DNA from: Vibrio sp. J1-1
GTDB taxonomy: Bacteria > Pseudomonadota > Gammaproteobacteria > Enterobacterales > Vibrionaceae
NCBI RefSeq assembly: GCF_021728395.1
Contig: NZ_JAKKCM010000002.1
Span: 1-64,000 of the forward strand
Direction: 5' to 3'
Length of the DNA: 64,000 nt
This document shows positions 54,733 through 63,663 of this stretch, piece after piece. A model generated the notes under the pieces. That model was not told where the DNA came from. It was given only the letters and a program-made list of their open reading frames with translations, and did not search any database. Position 1 is the first letter of the stretch, and each line of letters begins with the position of its first letter. Position numbers and translations under genes: made by a program.

Positions 54733-55890
54733 ATGTTATCAAAACCTATGTTACGTTGGCTTTTACCATTCGTTGTCGCTGGTGGCTCCTATGCAGGTTA
54801 CGCCGCAATAGCCGCAACCGCACCAGAAAAAGAGTCAACGAAAGAAACCATTGCAGAACCGACTGTTCAAGCATCTTCACTTTTTCCTACCGACCACAAA
54901 GTGGTGATAACCAGTCATGGCGAAATGGTTCCATTTGAGAAAACTCATCTCTCCGCACAAGTGAGCGGTGAAGTCATCAGTTGGCATCCTAATTTTGTCA
55001 CTGGTGGTATTGTGAAGCGCGGTGAAGTGTTGTTTACGATTGAAAGCGATAACTACGAAGCGGCAGTGCTTCAAGCTGAAGCTGATTTGGCTAGTGCTCG
55101 CGCAACATTGATCGAGGAGCAAGCGAAAGCAGAAGTAGCAAAACGTCAGGCCAAGCAACTCAGTGATAAGCAAGTAACGGACTTGTATTTACGTAAGCCA
55201 CATGTGTTAAGTGCAGAAGCACAGGTGAAATCTGCGCAGGCGTCATTGAAACGCGCTAAGCGTGATCTTGAAAATTGTAAAGTCATTGCGCCATACGATG
55301 CGTTAGTTGTTGAGCGCGATATTGGTGTCGGTCAGTTTGTCACATCCGGAGCGCGTATTGCTACTCTCAACAATATTGAGGTCGCGGAAATACATGTGCC
55401 GATTGCCGGTTTTGATAGTGCGTTCTTACCGGAATCCATTAATGAGCTCCATGCCACTGTTACTCAGCAAGGCATTTTGTCGACAACACGTGAAGGCAAG
55501 GTGGTCCGTGACTTGGGTATGATCGACAGTGCGACACGTATGATCAATATGGTGATCCAAGTTGAAGATCCGTACGGTATTGATAGTAAAAAGCCACCAA
55601 TCAAATTTGGCTCTTATGTAGAAGTCAGTTTTACAGGTAAAGAGCTCAAACACATTTATCGTCTCCCTCAAGAGTTGGTTAAGAATCGTACTGTTTGGGT
55701 AGTCAATGATGAAAACGAACTTCAGCCACGAACTGTGACAGTACTCAGAACCGAAGGTGAGTTTATGTTGGTGGGGGATGGTTTAGAACAGAGCGATAAA
55801 CTTGTGTTAACTCTGCCTGAGTACCCGCAAAAAGGAATGGCGGTGCAAATCGCAAAAAAGAATGACGACTCCGAAACCGTCGTACAATAA
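54733..55890 (+). CDS. RND efflux periplasmic adaptor (membrane fusion protein)
   Basis: The 385-residue adaptor has an N-terminal membrane anchor (LRWLLPFVVAGGSYAGYAAI), a lipoyl/barrel-sandwich domain (THLSAQVSGEVISWHPNFVTGG...RGEVLFTIESDNYEAAV), an alpha-hairpin of about 80 residues, and the C-terminal beta domains. It bridges the inner-membrane RND pump at 55904 with an outer-membrane channel (not encoded here). The start ATG at 54733 has AAGGA 7 bases upstream. The pump gene follows 13 bases later. Confidence 0.9.
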   Translation: MLSKPMLRWLLPFVVAGGSYAGYAAIAATAPEKESTKETIAEPTVQASSLFPTDHKVVITSHGEMVPFEKTHLSAQVSGEVISWHPNFVTGGIVKRGEVLFTIESDNYEAAVLQAEADLASARATLIEEQAKAEVAKRQAKQLSDKQVTDLYLRKPHVLSAEAQVKSAQASLKRAKRDLENCKVIAPYDALVVERDIGVGQFVTSGARIATLNNIEVAEIHVPIAGFDSAFLPESINELHATVTQQGILSTTREGKVVRDLGMIDSATRMINMVIQVEDPYGIDSKKPPIKFGSYVEVSFTGKELKHIYRLPQELVKNRTVWVVNDENELQPRTVTVLRTEGEFMLVGDGLEQSDKLVLTLPEYPQKGMAVQIAKKNDDSETVVQ

Positions 55891-55903
55891 GTAGGAGTTT
55901 GTC

Positions 55904-58900
55904 ATGGAACAGACCAATCAAAAGGGCTTAATTGCCTATTTTGCGAATAACCCTGTGGCCGCAAACCTGCTGATGGTATTCATCATCATCATGGGTATCG
56001 TGAGTTATCTATTCATTCAAAGACAGATGTTCCCTAACATCGAAGTTAACTACATTGATGTACGAGCAACCTATCCTGGTGCCTCTCCTCAGGAAATAGA
56101 GGAGAGTATTCTCGTCAAAGTAGAAGAGTCGATCAAAGACGTTACGGGCATAAAGAAAGTCGTCGCCCGAGCAAGTCGAGGCAGTGCTTATGTCTCCATC
56201 GAAGTTGACGTAAATGCTGACATCAAACGTGTGCTTGATGATGTGAATCAACGGATTGATACATTATCCAATTTACCTGCAGGTATGGAGCCAATTAATG
56301 TCTATCAGGTTGAGTGGCGTCAGGAAGTGATTGAGATGGTCCTCGTTGGCGATAGGTCACTCGAAGAGTTAAAGCCAATCGCAAAGCAAATTGAAGATGA
56401 GCTTCTGCAACTGAAAAACGTCATGTTGGTATATTTAAGCGCACCTGAAGAAGAGATTGCAATTGAAGTCGATCCTCTTGTGCTGCGTAAGTACGACCTC
56501 ACGTTGAATGATGTGAGTGACGCGATTCGACGTTACTCTGCCAACTTCTCTGCTGGTGAAGTCAAAACCAACTCTGGGATGATTGCAGTACGTATTGAGA
56601 ACCAGTACTACCACGGTGATGAGTTCAGAAATATTCCGGTGAAGTTAGGGGCAAACGGCGCGAAAGTTCTGCTGCAGGATATTGCAACAATCAAAGATGG
56701 CTTTACTGAAGAAGAGCGTTACTTTGAGTATTCGGGACAAAACGCGACTTATATGTCCGTGAAAGCGACGCGCGATCAGAATATTATTCCGGTTGCTGAG
56801 TCAGTTCATAAATATATTGAGGCGAAAAACAAAACACTGCCAAGTGATGTTCAGCTTAAGGTTCTGGTCGACATGACCTATTACCTTAACGGTCGTCTCG
56901 ACATGATGCTGAAAAACCTGTTGCAGGGTGCGGCGCTGGTGGCGATTATGCTGAGCATTTTCTTGCGCTTCCGCTTGGCCATGTGGGTTATGATTGGCTT
57001 ACCGGTATGTTTCCTTGGTGCGGTCATGTTAATGCCCGCGTTAGGCATTACCGTGAATATTGTCTCTCTATTTGCCTTTATTATGGTTTTGGGAATCGTC
57101 GTTGATGATGCCATCGTCATGGGAGAAAGCGCCTACACTGAAATTGAGGCAAACGGTGGAGGTGTCGAGAACGTTGTACGTGGTGTTAAACGTGTCGCGA
57201 CGCCCGCGACATTTGGTGTCCTGACGACCATCGCTGTATTTGCTCCTTTCTTACTCTCTAGCGGTATTGATAGCGCATTTTTCTACGGCATTGCAGGCGT
57301 AGTTATCTTATGTCTAATTTTTAGTCTGATTGAGTCAAAGCTAATCTTGCCTGCCCACCTTGCGCACACGCATTTCAAACCGATTAAGGTTGGTGGATGG
57401 CGAGATCGTTTCAATACGCGCTTCTTTGGCTTTGTTAAAGGTACTTATCGCCGTTTTGTCACTCTGTGTACTCATTGGCGTTGGAGTGTTTTCGCCGTGT
57501 TCTGTGGTTTACTGGCAATCAGCGCCGCTTTAGTAAACTCAAACTACGTACGTGTCATTCCCAACCCGAAGGTACCGACCGACTATCCGTCTATCACGAT
57601 TGAAATGAATGATACCGTATCGAGCGAGCAGACCATTGGTGCACTCAAAACTATAGAGCGTGTCATGCAGGAGGTCGAAGCTCAGACTATCGAAGAGCAT
57701 GGTCAGGGAATGATTCGTGATGTCCTTTCGTACAACGGAAGCCGTACCGAAGGCCGTGTTCTGGCTCCGCTTGTTGATGAGGAACTGCGTCCTTTCAACA
57801 CGTTCGAACTTGCCCGTCGTTGGCGTGAAGCTATGCCAACCATACCGGGAATGAAGAGCATTAAAATTCGTGATCAGAGTGCGGGTGGTGGTGATCGAGA
57901 TGAATTCGGATATCTGTTGTTTGGCTCGAATATCAATGAGCTGAATGAAGCGGGACGTTATTTAATTGACCGACTGCAGCAGCAGGACGGTCTGTACGAT
58001 ATTTCATCTTCGATTGATTCAGGTAGTAAAGAAGTGCTTCTTTCGCTAGCGCCTGTTGCCTACGATCTTGGTTTGGATCTCACCATGATTGCTCAGCAAG
58101 TGGGTGGCAGTTTCTATGGTGGTGAAGCACAGCGATTGATCCGTGACGGCGAAGAAATCAAAGTGATGGTTCGTTATCCGCAATTAACGCGTGAAGCCTT
58201 CTCATCGCTGCGCTATGCCGTCATCACAACGCCAGCAGGTAAAAAAGTCATGCTGGGTGATGTAGTCCAAATCAATGAACAACCGGGCGTGAGCACGATT
58301 CGTCGTGAGGGCGGATATCAAACGGTTTACGTTTATGGTTCCATTGATGAAGAGCTGATTGAGCCAGAAGAAGTGGTGAAAATCATCGATGAAAGCATCA
58401 TGCCCGATATGAAGGAACAGTACCCAAGTGTTAAAACTGAGTTGGGTGGGGACATCGAGGAGCAAGCTGCGCAGCGCAACGAGCAGATTCTCTTCTTTAT
58501 TGCCGGGATGATCATCGTTTATATCCTACTTGCGGTGCCACTGAAGAGTTACACGCAGCCGCTGATTGTGATGTCGGTGATTCCTTTCAGTTTGACGGGC
58601 GCGATTTGGGGGCATTTCTGGCTGGGCTTAGACATCAGTATGATGTCGACATTTGGCCTTATTGCGGCTGCGGGCGTGGTAATTAATGACTCGCTTGTCA
58701 TGACGGACTATGTAAACCAAGTTCGAGAAAAAGGGATGAATATTAAACAAGCGGTTGTTGAGGCGGGGTGTGCACGTTTTCGCGCGATCACTCTAACTTC
58801 AATTACGACGTTTGCTGGTGTTCTGCCTATTATGTTCGAGACGAGTTTACAGGCGCGCTTCGTCATTCCTATGGCGGCCGCGTTAGGCTTCGCAGTGCTT

Positions 58901-59062
58901 TATGCGACGATATTGACGTTAGTATTGGTGCCTTGTTTGTATCTGATGTTAGAGGACATCAAGAACATCTTCAGAGCGATTAAGCGCTTTTTCTCTCGCA
59001 TGTTTGCTCGTTTCATAAAGCAGGATGAGGCGACAGAAGCTCACGTTAATACTTCTAACTAA
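55904..59062 (+). CDS. RND efflux pump (AcrB/VmeZ-like inner-membrane subunit)
   Basis: The 1052-residue protein has the RND layout: TM1 (LLMVFIIIMGIVSYLFI), a large periplasmic porter loop (PNIEVNYIDVRATYPGASPQEIEESILVKVEE), TM2-6, second loop, TM8-12. The TM4 Asp-Asp of proton relay is in ALVLGIVVDDAIVMGES. The C-terminal block shows GVVINDSLVMTDYV. It pumps drugs, bile salts or other amphiphiles; the substrate is unknown. VmeY/VexK-like names are possible but I cannot be sure. The upstream sigma-54-like promoter is notable for a pump. Confidence 0.92.
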   Translation: MEQTNQKGLIAYFANNPVAANLLMVFIIIMGIVSYLFIQRQMFPNIEVNYIDVRATYPGASPQEIEESILVKVEESIKDVTGIKKVVARASRGSAYVSIEVDVNADIKRVLDDVNQRIDTLSNLPAGMEPINVYQVEWRQEVIEMVLVGDRSLEELKPIAKQIEDELLQLKNVMLVYLSAPEEEIAIEVDPLVLRKYDLTLNDVSDAIRRYSANFSAGEVKTNSGMIAVRIENQYYHGDEFRNIPVKLGANGAKVLLQDIATIKDGFTEEERYFEYSGQNATYMSVKATRDQNIIPVAESVHKYIEAKNKTLPSDVQLKVLVDMTYYLNGRLDMMLKNLLQGAALVAIMLSIFLRFRLAMWVMIGLPVCFLGAVMLMPALGITVNIVSLFAFIMVLGIVVDDAIVMGESAYTEIEANGGGVENVVRGVKRVATPATFGVLTTIAVFAPFLLSSGIDSAFFYGIAGVVILCLIFSLIESKLILPAHLAHTHFKPIKVGGWRDRFNTRFFGFVKGTYRRFVTLCTHWRWSVFAVFCGLLAISAALVNSNYVRVIPNPKVPTDYPSITIEMNDTVSSEQTIGALKTIERVMQEVEAQTIEEHGQGMIRDVLSYNGSRTEGRVLAPLVDEELRPFNTFELARRWREAMPTIPGMKSIKIRDQSAGGGDRDEFGYLLFGSNINELNEAGRYLIDRLQQQDGLYDISSSIDSGSKEVLLSLAPVAYDLGLDLTMIAQQVGGSFYGGEAQRLIRDGEEIKVMVRYPQLTREAFSSLRYAVITTPAGKKVMLGDVVQINEQPGVSTIRREGGYQTVYVYGSIDEELIEPEEVVKIIDESIMPDMKEQYPSVKTELGGDIEEQAAQRNEQILFFIAGMIIVYILLAVPLKSYTQPLIVMSVIPFSLTGAIWGHFWLGLDISMMSTFGLIAAAGVVINDSLVMTDYVNQVREKGMNIKQAVVEAGCARFRAITLTSITTFAGVLPIMFETSLQARFVIPMAAALGFAVLYATILTLVLVPCLYLMLEDIKNIFRAIKRFFSRMFARFIKQDEATEAHVNTSN

Positions 59063-59083
59063 GTTACTTTTCCGTTAATAATA

Positions 59084-59113
59084 AAAAGAGCAGCTTTCGG
59101 GCTGCTCTTTTTA
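59084..59113 (+). terminator. Terminator of the RND operon
   Basis: AAAAAGAGCAGC (59084-59095) and GCTGCTCTTTTT (59102-59113) pair perfectly around a 6-base loop, 21 bases after the pump stop. Confidence 0.92.
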
Positions 59114-59364
59114 TTTTCTCCAATAGCAGCAGCCACAAAAGTACGAGAAAGGATTATTTGTGCTATAGCTTTAATGAATAGAATAAAAAGAAAATATAGT
59201 CATGGCAAATTTAACATTCAGTGTGCGAAATTTACCATGAAGGTTTCAGTGATAAAATATAAAGTTTAGTAAGTTACTGAAATTATGGGGTTAATAAGTT
59301 GGCATCGTACGTGCAATGTAAAACACGTACCCAAAATAAACTGCTAATCCTCAAGGAGCTTGCT

Positions 59365-59631
59365 ATGAAAAGCGTATTTCTTTCTACTCTTGGTCTTATT
59401 GCTGTAATGTCATCACCAATCGCTGCTGCTAACACGTTAGACAAGGAGGAGTGGAGCTCTGATTTACGCCAAGACTTTACTGCAATGAAGCACGAAGCGA
59501 TAGCAGATGTTCAGCAAATGAATACGGACGAGATTGATGCTCAAGATGCACGAATCGTTAAACGTATTAAAGAAGAACAGGCACAATTGGTAAAGGTTGC
59601 GTGCCAAAAATCAGAAGCGAGTAAGTCATAG
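59365..59631 (+). CDS. Small secreted helical protein
   Basis: The 88-residue protein has a signal peptide (MKSVFLSTLGLIAVMSSPIAAA) and a mature part of about 66 residues that is charged, with predicted helices (DKEEWSSDLRQDFTAMKHEAIADVQQMN; ARIVKRIKEEQAQLVKVA) and a single Cys near the end. The start at 59365 has AAGGAG 6 bases before; upstream in-frame residues are leader. Function is unknown. Confidence 0.7.
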   Translation: MKSVFLSTLGLIAVMSSPIAAANTLDKEEWSSDLRQDFTAMKHEAIADVQQMNTDEIDAQDARIVKRIKEEQAQLVKVACQKSEASKS

Positions 59632-59721
59632 TTTCTGAGTGGCCTTTGTCAAAATAAAGAATGACGACTAATACATGTTCAGCGCTAGTTAGCAGTAGGC
59701 GCTGATCTTGTTGCTCTACTT

Positions 59722-59747
59722 GCCAGCTTATAAAAGCTGGCTTTTTT
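59722..59747 (+). terminator. Terminator after the small secreted protein
   Basis: GCCAGCTT (59722-59729) and AAGCTGGC (59734-59741) pair around a 4-base loop, then TTTTTT. Confidence 0.9.
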
Positions 59748-59772
59748 GTGTCTATCGCTAAATAGCAGGCAG

Positions 59773-59804
59773 AAAAAAGCCCGCAAAGGAAAGTCTTTGC
59801 GGGC
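59773..59804 (-). terminator. Strong minus-strand terminator without an annotated gene
   Basis: GCCCGCAAAG (59779-59788) and CTTTGCGGGC (59795-59804) form a perfect 10-bp stem with a 6-base loop; AAAAAA (59773-59778) gives six U on the minus strand. The next minus gene (60300) already has its own terminator at 60232-60261, so another transcript must end here or the structure is unused. Confidence 0.8.
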
Positions 59805-59940
59805 GAAAAAGGGCACCAAATTCGGTGTCTATTCATTATGGAGATGGTCAAACATCCTTATAAAACTGACAATAGCTTGGTGAGAGGCTTACCACCAGCG
59901 CGACCAACTGGGCTAAAGTTAACATTGTTGTAACGATTGT
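59773..59940 (-). ncRNA. Candidate small RNA on the minus strand
   Basis: Reading right to left from about 59940 gives a non-coding stretch with a GGGCACC/GGTGTC hairpin (59809-59828) and the strong terminator at 59773-59804. It includes an 8-codon frame MFDHLHNE. The 5' end is a guess; no promoter is clearly seen. Treat as a hypothesis. Confidence 0.3.
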
Positions 59941-60021
59941 TGAAATGTTAATTTCTCAATCAATGATTTCATTATTGTTACCTATAATTGCGAATATGTT
60001 GTTGTTCTGTATTTTGTGTGT

Positions 60022-60046
60022 GCTAAGGCTAAGGCTAAGGCTAAGG
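60022..60046. repeat. Four tandem GCTAAG repeats
   Basis: GCTAAG occurs four times head to tail (60022-60045) followed by G. It is intergenic. Such short repeats can change copy number by slippage; no gene reading frame crosses it. Confidence 0.9.
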
Positions 60047-60231
60047 TTTTGATAACATTTCGATTTGTAAACGGTATATTAATTGTGTTTTTTATTTATG
60101 TGAGTTCAGTTGTGTATGGTGATGGGTTATATTTCTCCTGCGTAAAGCGACTAAATTGATTGATTTTGTTAACAGCATGTTTTGGCTGTGACGCATTCAT
60201 CTTGCGGATGCTTAGGCTATTTTACGCGAAG

Positions 60232-60261
60232 AAAAAGAGCAGTTTCCGTACTGCTCTTTTT
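60232..60261 (-). terminator. Terminator of the phosphatase/ABC operon
   Basis: AAAAAGAGCAGT (60232-60243) and ACTGCTCTTTTT (60250-60261) pair perfectly around a 6-base loop, 39 bases after the HAD phosphatase stop on the minus strand. Confidence 0.92.
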
Positions 60262-60299
60262 GGTTGGCTTGAGGTGAAATATCATCCAAATATGGTTAT

Positions 60300-60959
60300 C
60301 TAATTCCAACTTAATACCGTCCAGTTTGGCTGGTTTGCATGCTCTCTCAGGCGAGGACATGGATTGACCAGATAGGCGTAGTCTGCGTGCTGACAGAGCG
60401 GTAAGTCGTTGATCGAATCCGTATAAAAGTGAATTTCTGAATACGACTCTGACTGCTCCTCTAACCATTTTTGCAGTCTGGTAACCTTACCTTCTCGATA
60501 GCTAGGTATGCCCGAAATTGCAGCGCTATAAGTGCCTTTTTGCTCAATCAAGTCGATGCCAAGTGCAGTTGGAATTCCCAAACGTTGCCCTACTGCTTCG
60601 ACTAAGAAAGTTACACTGGCGGAAATGATCACCATATCAATACCATCACGGGTGAGTTGCTCGATTAACGTTTTGGACTCTTTAAACTGCTTGGGTAGAA
60701 TCTGCTCGTCTACACACTCTGCAACCAAGGTTTTTACTTGCTCGATAGGCATGTCGGAAAGTGGTGCCATGCAAAACTCAAGGTAGTCTTCCATGTCCAT
60801 TTTCCCCTCTGCGTAGAGCTTCATGAGGCGATGATCTTCTTCGATGAAGTTAGGCTGTGTCGCAATGCCTTTTTCGACCAAAAATGCGTTCCAAATCATC
60901 GCGCAGTCAGCGTTGATTAAGGTTTCGTCCATATCAAAAACATACAAAGGTTTGGACAT
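60300..60959 (-). CDS. HAD-IB family phosphatase
   Basis: The 219-residue protein has HAD motif I FDMDETLINAD (Asp9, Asp11), motif II with ISASVTF, and motif IV FYTDSINDLPL, the SerB/HAD-IB layout with a helical cap inserted after motif I. It hydrolyses a phosphomonoester. It is the last gene of a tight operon with an ABC importer and an alkaline-phosphatase-superfamily hydrolase, with a one-base gap to the ATPase. It may release phosphate from the imported or processed compound. Substrate is unknown. Confidence 0.85.
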   Translation of the reverse strand: MSKPLYVFDMDETLINADCAMIWNAFLVEKGIATQPNFIEEDHRLMKLYAEGKMDMEDYLEFCMAPLSDMPIEQVKTLVAECVDEQILPKQFKESKTLIEQLTRDGIDMVIISASVTFLVEAVGQRLGIPTALGIDLIEQKGTYSAAISGIPSYREGKVTRLQKWLEEQSESYSEIHFYTDSINDLPLCQHADYAYLVNPCPRLREHANQPNWTVLSWN

Positions 60960-60960
60960 C

Positions 60961-61980
60961 TTAAGCTCTCACTGGTTGAATTTCGTTTAGGTTAAAGAGT
61001 AGTTCTAACTGGCTGCCATTTGCTAATAGTCGCTCAGATGAACGGTTGAGTAAATCAACGGTGAGTTCGCACTCGTTAACGTGCACCTGATAGCGGATCA
61101 CATTACCCAATAACTGGTGATTTTTAATAGTACCGCTTTGTGGTGCGGAAATGTGATTACCATACTGACGGCCTTGCTCTTTGACATAAATGGACTCAGG
61201 GCGAATAGCTACTTTGCTTTGAGTATTGATATTAAAAAGCTGTTTGGCGTGGTCGGCTTCTACCAGGTTGTAGTGTCCCATAAAACCGGCAACAAACTCG
61301 TTGGCTGGTTGCGTGTAAATCTCTTCGGGCGTACCAGTCTGAACGATTTCCCCTTTATTCATCAGAAAGATGCGATCAGACATGATCATGGCCTCTTCTT
61401 GGTCATGGGTAACGAAGATAGTTGTCAGGTTCATCTCTTTCTGGATATCGCGAATTTGCTGGCGAAGGTGCTTACGGATTTTAGCATCCAGAGCTGACAA
61501 AGGTTCGTCTAGCAGCAGAATACGTGGTTTCACGACCAAGGCACGTGCTAATGCTACGCGCTGACGCTGCCCACCTGAAAGTTGATGCGGGTACTGCTTT
61601 TCTTTGCCTTTCAGGTCTACCAACTCAATCACTTTCGCCACTTCACGCTGGATGTCTTCCGCGGCGAGTTTCTTCATTTTCAGGCCAAACGCAATGTTTC
61701 CTTCAACCGTCATATTGGGAAACAGAGCATAAGACTGAAACACCATGCCGATGCCGCGTTCTTGCGGTACTTGGTGGGTGATATCCTCACCGTTAACCAA
61801 AATTTCCCCACCTTCAACAGGATTAAGCCCCGCCAGGCTGCGGAGAAGAGTGGATTTGCCACATCCGCTTGGGCCAAGAAGAGTAATGAACTCGCCTTGC
61901 TCGATAGTGAATTGGATACCTTCAAATACGGTATTCTCACCAAAACGTTTGGTTAGGTTTTTTGCGGTTACGTAGCTCAT
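60961..61980 (-). CDS. ABC transporter ATPase (PotA/FbpC/PhnT-like)
   Basis: The 339-residue ATPase has Walker A GPSGCGKST (residues 36-44), Q-loop QSYALFPNMTV, signature LSGGQRQR, Walker B RILLLDEPLSALD, and the His-loop VTHDQEEA, followed by a TOBE-like C-terminal domain. This type powers importers of spermidine, iron or phosphonates. It shares an ATGA overlap with the permease gene upstream and the HAD gene follows after one base. Confidence 0.92.
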   Translation of the reverse strand: MSYVTAKNLTKRFGENTVFEGIQFTIEQGEFITLLGPSGCGKSTLLRSLAGLNPVEGGEILVNGEDITHQVPQERGIGMVFQSYALFPNMTVEGNIAFGLKMKKLAAEDIQREVAKVIELVDLKGKEKQYPHQLSGGQRQRVALARALVVKPRILLLDEPLSALDAKIRKHLRQQIRDIQKEMNLTTIFVTHDQEEAMIMSDRIFLMNKGEIVQTGTPEEIYTQPANEFVAGFMGHYNLVEADHAKQLFNINTQSKVAIRPESIYVKEQGRQYGNHISAPQSGTIKNHQLLGNVIRYQVHVNECELTVDLLNRSSERLLANGSQLELLFNLNEIQPVRA

Positions 61981-62765
61981 GATTTAGCGCCTCGACTGAA
62001 ACGACTTGCCAGCCAAGTCAGTAAGAAAATAAATAAGAAATAGGTCATGACCAACGCAGACGTAAAGTGCCCGCTTGTCTGACGCATGTTGTACAAGTAG
62101 ATCTGTAAAGTTTCATAGCGTGTGCCGACTAGAATATTGGCAAACACAAATTCACCTAGCAGGAAGGAGAAAGAGAGAAACAGCGACGCCATTAAGCCTT
62201 TCTTCAAGTTTGGCAAAATGATCAGTAAAAATGCTTTGGTTGTGCTTGCACCAAGTAAATGCGCAGCGTCCATCAAGTCATGCAGGTTGATGGCTTCGAA
62301 GCTGTTTGAAATCGCTCGATACATGAAAGGTAAAGCGATAGTGAAGTAAGTGCCAATCAAAATCCAAGGCGTACCAATTAAGGAAATGTCGCTGTTGGCA
62401 TAAAGTTGCAGAAGGCCAACCGACGACACCACTGGCGGTACAGCAAACGGAAGCAATATCAGAATATTCATCAGTTTGTCGAATTTTGGGAAGTAGTAAA
62501 ACACCACAAAAATCGCAGGCAGAATCAGAACAACACTCAGTGCCAGTGCTGAAATACAGACAAATAGAGAGCGACCAAAAGCTTGCAGGAAGCGTGGATC
62601 GGTCAGCAGTTTGATGTACCAATCCAGCGTAAATCCGTCCGGCAGAATCGTCGCTCCCCAGCGGGAAGATATCGAATAGACGAAGGTTGCCAATATTGGG
62701 ATCAGCATAATGCCGACAATGGAGTACACCACGGTTTTGTGGAAGCGAGTATTAACGTTTTGCAT
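61977..62765 (-). CDS. ABC transporter permease (second)
   Basis: The 262-residue permease has six hydrophobic segments and the EAA loop DLMDAAHLLGASTTKAFLLIILPNLKKG that contacts the ATPase. Its start overlaps the preceding permease by 14 bases. It belongs to the class with separate permeases and an unknown binding protein further upstream, outside this window. Confidence 0.9.
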   Translation of the reverse strand: MQNVNTRFHKTVVYSIVGIMLIPILATFVYSISSRWGATILPDGFTLDWYIKLLTDPRFLQAFGRSLFVCISALALSVVLILPAIFVVFYYFPKFDKLMNILILLPFAVPPVVSSVGLLQLYANSDISLIGTPWILIGTYFTIALPFMYRAISNSFEAINLHDLMDAAHLLGASTTKAFLLIILPNLKKGLMASLFLSFSFLLGEFVFANILVGTRYETLQIYLYNMRQTSGHFTSALVMTYFLFIFLLTWLASRFSRGAKS

Positions 62766-63663
62766 TAGCTTGTTTACCTGCGTAGCTCTTAGTAATGAGC
62801 CATTGGTTAATCACAGTGATAAAGGCCAGCATTGCCATCAAAATAACCGAGATTGCTGCGGCGAGATTAGGTTCAAGGAACAGATCGCCCGAGACCAAGC
62901 TCGCAATGCGAATGGTGATGAGGTTGTAGTTCCCGGAAGTTAACGCATACACACTGGCATAAGCGCCAACGGCATTTGCGATCAGGATGATTAACGTACC
63001 CAGCAGCGCAGGAGAAAGCACGGGCAAGGCGATGCGTATCCAGTATTGTGAGGTTTTTGCGCCAAGCAATGCTGCTGCCGCTTGCCAATCGTCACTTAGG
63101 GCATCGAATGCAGGGTAGAGCAACAATACTGCTAATGGGATCTGGAAGTAGATGTAAATCGCCATCAATCCCCATTTGCCATAGAGGTCGAAATCGCCGA
63201 GCAAACCGTATTGTTTAAGCAGTAAAGTGACCGCACCGTTTGTGCCTAAAATGATGATGAATGCGAACGCCAAAGGCACGCCAGCGAAGTTGCTGCTCAT
63301 GTTGGTAAAGGCAATGACACCGTCACGGATTTTTGAATCGACACGACGTAATGAAGAAACCAGTACGGTTGCAACCAGTAACCCAACAATGCTCGACCAA
63401 AATGAGAGCCATAAGCTGTTGCCAAAAGCTTGCATCATGAAGGTTGAATCAAACACTTCCAGATAGTTATCGAACGCGAACTCGCCGTCGTAAATAAAGC
63501 TGTTAATCAGCACCCAAACAATCGGTGCAAGCTGAAACAGGTAGAAAAACAGAGCGAAGGGCGCAAGCCACAATGCAGGCTTACTCCGTTTTAACCAACA
63601 ACTCATTCGACGCTTGTTCGTGCTTTCATTATTGGTTGTTGATGAGATGGCAGAACTGCTCAT
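62752..63663 (-). CDS. ABC transporter permease (first)
   Basis: The 303-residue permease has six hydrophobic segments, an N-terminal basic tail and the EAA loop WQAAAALLGAKTSQYWIRIALPVLSPALLG. It overlaps the upstream hydrolase by four bases (ATGA) and the downstream permease by 14. The pair forms the membrane channel of the importer. Confidence 0.9.
   Translation of the reverse strand: MSSSAISSTTNNESTNKRRMSCWLKRSKPALWLAPFALFFYLFQLAPIVWVLINSFIYDGEFAFDNYLEVFDSTFMMQAFGNSLWLSFWSSIVGLLVATVLVSSLRRVDSKIRDGVIAFTNMSSNFAGVPLAFAFIIILGTNGAVTLLLKQYGLLGDFDLYGKWGLMAIYIYFQIPLAVLLLYPAFDALSDDWQAAAALLGAKTSQYWIRIALPVLSPALLGTLIILIANAVGAYASVYALTSGNYNLITIRIASLVSGDLFLEPNLAAAISVILMAMLAFITVINQWLITKSYAGKQANAKR

Larger units (their letters stand above)
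59632..60299. other. Intergenic region with three terminators and a hexanucleotide repeat
   Basis: Besides the three terminators and the repeat listed separately, the gap has AT-rich spacer. No reading frame has a supporting ribosome site. On the minus strand the segment about 59805-59930 ends in a strong terminator and may be a small RNA. Confidence 0.5.

Noticed and set aside
60022-60046. CRISPR-like repeat
   Set aside because: Contiguous hexamers without spacers, so a microsatellite and not a CRISPR array.
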